DNA of 43,794 nt. It comes from Actinomycetes bacterium (GTDB lineage: Bacteria > Actinomycetota > Thermoleophilia > BMS3ABIN01). A program made the translations under genes and the position numbers. Location of the stretch: positions 1,400-45,193 of the forward strand of contig JAJYXB010000025.1 of NCBI GenBank assembly GCA_021791195.1, read 5' to 3'. Positions 41,202 through 43,794 of the stretch are shown piece by piece (position 1 is the first letter of the stretch; each line of letters opens with the position of its first letter). The notes beneath the pieces are model-generated. The model saw only the letters and a program-made list of their open reading frames with translations, was not told the origin of the DNA and did not search any database.

Positions 41202-42377
41202 TTACCCCGTCTTTAGAAGTTCGCTATATATCTCTTCAACCTTGGAAGCATTATTTCCCCAACAATGGTGATGCATAACAAACTCGCGAGCATTTCTTCC
41301 TATACGGTCAGCCATTTTAGGTGACTTTAGAAGCATCACAACTGTTTCTGCAAACTCTTCCGCTGCATCAGCAACGCAAATCTCTTCTCCCGGGCCTGCT
41401 TTGATATCACCCAAACCAAGGGTTGTTGTTACAACAGGCAAACCACATGCCATGGCCTCCAGAATTTTGAACTGCATCCCGGAGCCTGACTGCATCGGTG
41501 CAATGGCGACAGACGCTTGAGCCAAAATCTCTGGCATGGATTTAGAAAAGCCGGTTACAGTTATTCCATTGCAATGCGCAAGATCGCAAACCTCTTTAGA
41601 GGGATTAGCACCTGCGATGATCAAGGATACTGTAGGTATTTCTTTCTGGATAAATGGAAAGCATTCTCCCACAAACCACCGGGCTGCATTAATGTTGGGC
41701 GTATATCCCATATTCCCGGAAAAGACAATCACCGGTTCCTTGTATCCTTTACGATTGGGTTTAAACAGGTCCGTATCTACGCCCAAGGGGATAACCGTTA
41801 CTTTTTGACTTGGAATAAGCATCCTATCTTTTTCAGAAACCACGATCATCTGATCGAAATATCCCCCTATTTCTCGCTCATAGTGAACTATGCGCCGCAA
41901 TTCCTCCTGGAAGAGCCAGCGTTTTGGAATGCTTTCCATTGCTACACGGCGCTCCAAATTTAGCTGCATGGAATCTATTAACTCCAATATCTTTGGAACG
42001 GCCACATCGGATAAATATGGTGCGACCCGCAGCATATAAGCATGGATCAAATCAAAACTGTTTTCAGCAAGTAACTCATCAATCCGTTTTTTAAATCCGT
42101 TAGACCGATAATATAGTGCCTGCAAAGGCAATGAAGAAAAGGGCCCTCGCAAGGCTACATTCACGACTGACCGCCATCGGGGCAGCCTGACGGTATGGAT
42201 CGCCTTGCAAAAAGGTCTTAAACTATCAAGTCCCGCAAGCTCATCCTCCCTTTCATAAAGGGAGAGGAGAGTAATCTCATGCCTCTGACTCAAGATGCGG
42301 AGACGTTGATATGGGACAACCTGATCACCTCTCAAAAGCGGGAATGGAAACCGCAGCGTAACAAAGAGCAATCTCAT
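41202..42377 (-). CDS. Glycosyltransferase family 4 (sugar transferase)
   Basis: A GT4-type, two-domain (GT-B) glycosyltransferase of 391 residues. The N-terminal domain has LFVTLRFPFPLLRGDQVVPY, close to the sugar-transferase subfamily found in exopolysaccharide loci (TIGR03087-like). The C-terminal domain has IVFSGNMGYTPNINAARWFV, GITVTGF and the donor motif GSGMQFKILEAMACGLPVVT. The donor and acceptor sugars cannot be told. The ATG overlaps the upstream GT gene stop (ATGA). GC is low. Confidence 0.92.
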   Translation of the reverse strand: MRLLFVTLRFPFPLLRGDQVVPYQRLRILSQRHEITLLSLYEREDELAGLDSLRPFCKAIHTVRLPRWRSVVNVALRGPFSSLPLQALYYRSNGFKKRIDELLAENSFDLIHAYMLRVAPYLSDVAVPKILELIDSMQLNLERRVAMESIPKRWLFQEELRRIVHYEREIGGYFDQMIVVSEKDRMLIPSQKVTVIPLGVDTDLFKPNRKGYKEPVIVFSGNMGYTPNINAARWFVGECFPFIQKEIPTVSLIIAGANPSKEVCDLAHCNGITVTGFSKSMPEILAQASVAIAPMQSGSGMQFKILEAMACGLPVVTTTLGLGDIKAGPGEEICVADAAEEFAETVVMLLKSPKMADRIGRNAREFVMHHHCWGNNASKVEEIYSELLKTG

Positions 42378-43513
42378 TGTTTAACGCTCATCCTGTATAT
42401 TTCCAACATTTGTTTAGCAGTCTTTGCCCATGAAAATTGTTTGGCCTGCTCGAGGCCCTTCCCAATCATCCGGTTTCGCAGTTCAGTGTCGGAAATAATT
42501 TGTAAAATAGCATGGGCAATTTCTTCGGGATTCTTAGGGTCAACAAACAGAGTTGCGTCGCCAGCCACCTCTGGAATTGAGCCTGCGGACGTTGTAATAA
42601 CGGGTGTACCACATACCATCGCCTCCAATACCGGCATGCCAAACCCTTCATATAATGACGGATATAAAAACACATCTGCTCCATGATATAGCGCGACCAA
42701 ATCCTGCTCGGTAATAAAACCAAGCAAAATCACCTGTCCATCCAAGCCCATTTCCGAAACAAAAGTCTGAAATTGGTTTTTTGCCTCCCGCGATAAACCT
42801 GCCACTACCAGACGAATTGGCAGCGGGGTCAATTTTTTGAGGTGAGTAAAAGAACGCAAAACGCCTAACGTGTTTTTCCGCGGGTCTAATGCGCCCAACG
42901 CAAAGATAAACTGCGCATCAATTGCATAGCGTTGCTTCACATCAACCACTGAGGATGAATCCGGTAAACGGCAACACTGAACGTTACCAGACTCATAAAT
43001 AACGCGGATTTTCTCGTTAGGAACATTTAACTTATCAGTGATGTCTCGCATAGAGTGCTTCGAAACGGTCATGATGCACGTTGCTGTTTTAGCTGCTTGT
43101 GGAGCCACCAGGCGATAATACATTCGCCCTATTCTTTGATATAAAGAAGGCGACTGGGGCAAAAACGTTTTAGGTAATAAAAACATCACATCGTGGATCG
43201 TCAAAACCAGCTTGAGATGTTTCGGCAGACAAAGGGGCGCAGTATTTGCCGGACAGTGTAAAGCATCTAACCGATCACGCTTAATTGCCAATGGCAAACT
43301 AATCTGCTCCCACAATGGATATAGCTTCGGGCTGAGCAGCTTGACCACAAAACGCGAGTCGCGAGGCGCATGTTCTACCGCTCGCCTATCATCCACATAT
43401 AATATATATTGCTCGTTACCCGGCAGTTTGGCTAATTCCATGAGCAAGTTATACACAAAATTGCCCATGCCACGGCGGTGGATGAGCAGGCGGGCGTCTA
43501 TTCCTATACGCAT
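42374..43513 (-). CDS. Glycosyltransferase family 4 (mannosyl/rhamnosyltransferase-like)
   Basis: A GT-B glycosyltransferase of about 379 residues starting MRIGIDARLLIHRRGMGNFV. It has TIHDVMFLLP, VSKHSMRDI, and ALGALDPRKNTLGVLRSFT. The donor-site motif is YPSLYEGFGMPVLEAMVCGT followed by PVITTSAGSIPEVAGDAT, with the E-x7-E pattern. These features match GT4 enzymes of O-antigen and capsule loci. The ATG at 43513 is chosen: GGAG lies five bases upstream, at the end of the previous gene. Coupled to the next GT by a 4-nt overlap. Confidence 0.92.
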   Translation of the reverse strand: MRIGIDARLLIHRRGMGNFVYNLLMELAKLPGNEQYILYVDDRRAVEHAPRDSRFVVKLLSPKLYPLWEQISLPLAIKRDRLDALHCPANTAPLCLPKHLKLVLTIHDVMFLLPKTFLPQSPSLYQRIGRMYYRLVAPQAAKTATCIMTVSKHSMRDITDKLNVPNEKIRVIYESGNVQCCRLPDSSSVVDVKQRYAIDAQFIFALGALDPRKNTLGVLRSFTHLKKLTPLPIRLVVAGLSREAKNQFQTFVSEMGLDGQVILLGFITEQDLVALYHGADVFLYPSLYEGFGMPVLEAMVCGTPVITTSAGSIPEVAGDATLFVDPKNPEEIAHAILQIISDTELRNRMIGKGLEQAKQFSWAKTAKQMLEIYRMSVKQ

Positions 43514-43515
43514 AC

Positions 43516-43794
43516 TTACTCCGGCCAAAGATGCAGCATTACAGGGCGAGGATACTTTTGATTGTAGGACAATCCTTTCACCCGGTAAGCGTACTCAGGA
43601 ACCAAATCGCGACAAAATTTCAATAATTCACGCCAGTCATTTCCTGGGTGATAGACTGTCAGTGCAATCTTGGGCTTGTCGCGTCTAATAGTTTCTGCTC
43701 CCCCCTGTAACACTCTATATTCAAAAGACTCCAAGTCACCCTTAATATAATCCACCCTCAAGCAAGAATGTTCAGACCATTTATCAATCGTGGT
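43516..43794 (-). CDS. FkbM family methyltransferase (5' part outside window)
   Basis: The last 92 residues of a SAM-dependent methyltransferase of the FkbM family, which O-methylates sugars in surface glycans. It reads TTIDKWSEHSC at the window edge, then VDYIKGDLESFEYRVLQGGA and KPKIALTVYHPGNDW, the core FkbM motifs (KxDxEGxE-like, here KGDLESFE). It ends LHLWPE, two bases before the next ATG. The N-terminal SAM-binding half is not in the window. Confidence 0.88.
   Translation of the reverse strand, partial: TTIDKWSEHSCLRVDYIKGDLESFEYRVLQGGAETIRRDKPKIALTVYHPGNDWRELLKFCRDLVPEYAYRVKGLSYNQKYPRPVMLHLWPE

Noticed and set aside
1-43794. CRISPR array, rRNA or tRNA genes
   Set aside because: No regularly spaced repeats and no rRNA or tRNA signatures were seen on either strand.

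Overview
The window looks like a chromosomal segment of a high-GC, Gram-positive-type bacterium, most likely a deep-branching, uncultured member of Actinomycetota (inference). The support is the mostly high GC, frequent TTG/GTG starts, PlsY rather than PlsB acylation, an LPxTG-anchored surface protein, a DUF5667 protein beside an ECF sigma factor, ScpA/ScpB, a class II ribonucleotide reductase, and the run trpS-scpA-scpB-rluB-aroH-hisC...aroF-tyrA-aroA-cmk-plsC-ispH...der-plsY-gpsA-polA...rpsA-coaE-slt-uvrB. No rRNA, tRNA or CRISPR array was seen.

1-13.2 kb (all minus strand): uvrB (cut by the window edge), a lytic transglycosylase, coaE, rpsA with a long acidic repeat tail, a secreted LolA/LppX-like protein, polA with a decayed proofreading domain, gpsA, plsY, der and a DUF512 radical-SAM/PDZ protein. 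13.4-17.7 kb (plus strand): a large secreted subtilisin-like protease with four C-terminal repeats, then a pirin. 17.7-23.4 kb (minus): ispH, plsC, cmk, aroA, tyrA, aroF, i.e. isoprenoid, phospholipid and aromatic amino acid genes in one tightly packed run.

23.4-27.0 kb interrupts the aromatic/his gene order. It holds a strongly structured RNA ending in an intrinsic terminator, a small secreted Gly/Ser/Asp/His-rich protein, an ECF sigma factor, its DUF5667 partner, and tatA. 27.0-32.4 kb (minus): hisC, a broken helix-turn-helix gene, aroH, rluB, scpB, scpA, trpS. Both gaps around scpB are filled by copies of the same palindromic element. TrpS carries the cysteine pattern of [4Fe-4S] tryptophanyl-tRNA synthetases.

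32.5-37.0 kb: a zincin-like protein, a Cys-rich protein, nrdJ, an LPxTG protein and a short TPR-like membrane protein, with REP-like GGTGTCCCC elements. 37.0-43.8 kb: a surface-polysaccharide cluster (CapD-type dehydratase, phosphoglycosyl transferase, sugar epimerase, two GT4 glycosyltransferases, FkbM methyltransferase). From about 38.95 kb the base composition falls sharply and an IS200-type transposase remnant marks the junction, which suggests the right part was acquired horizontally.
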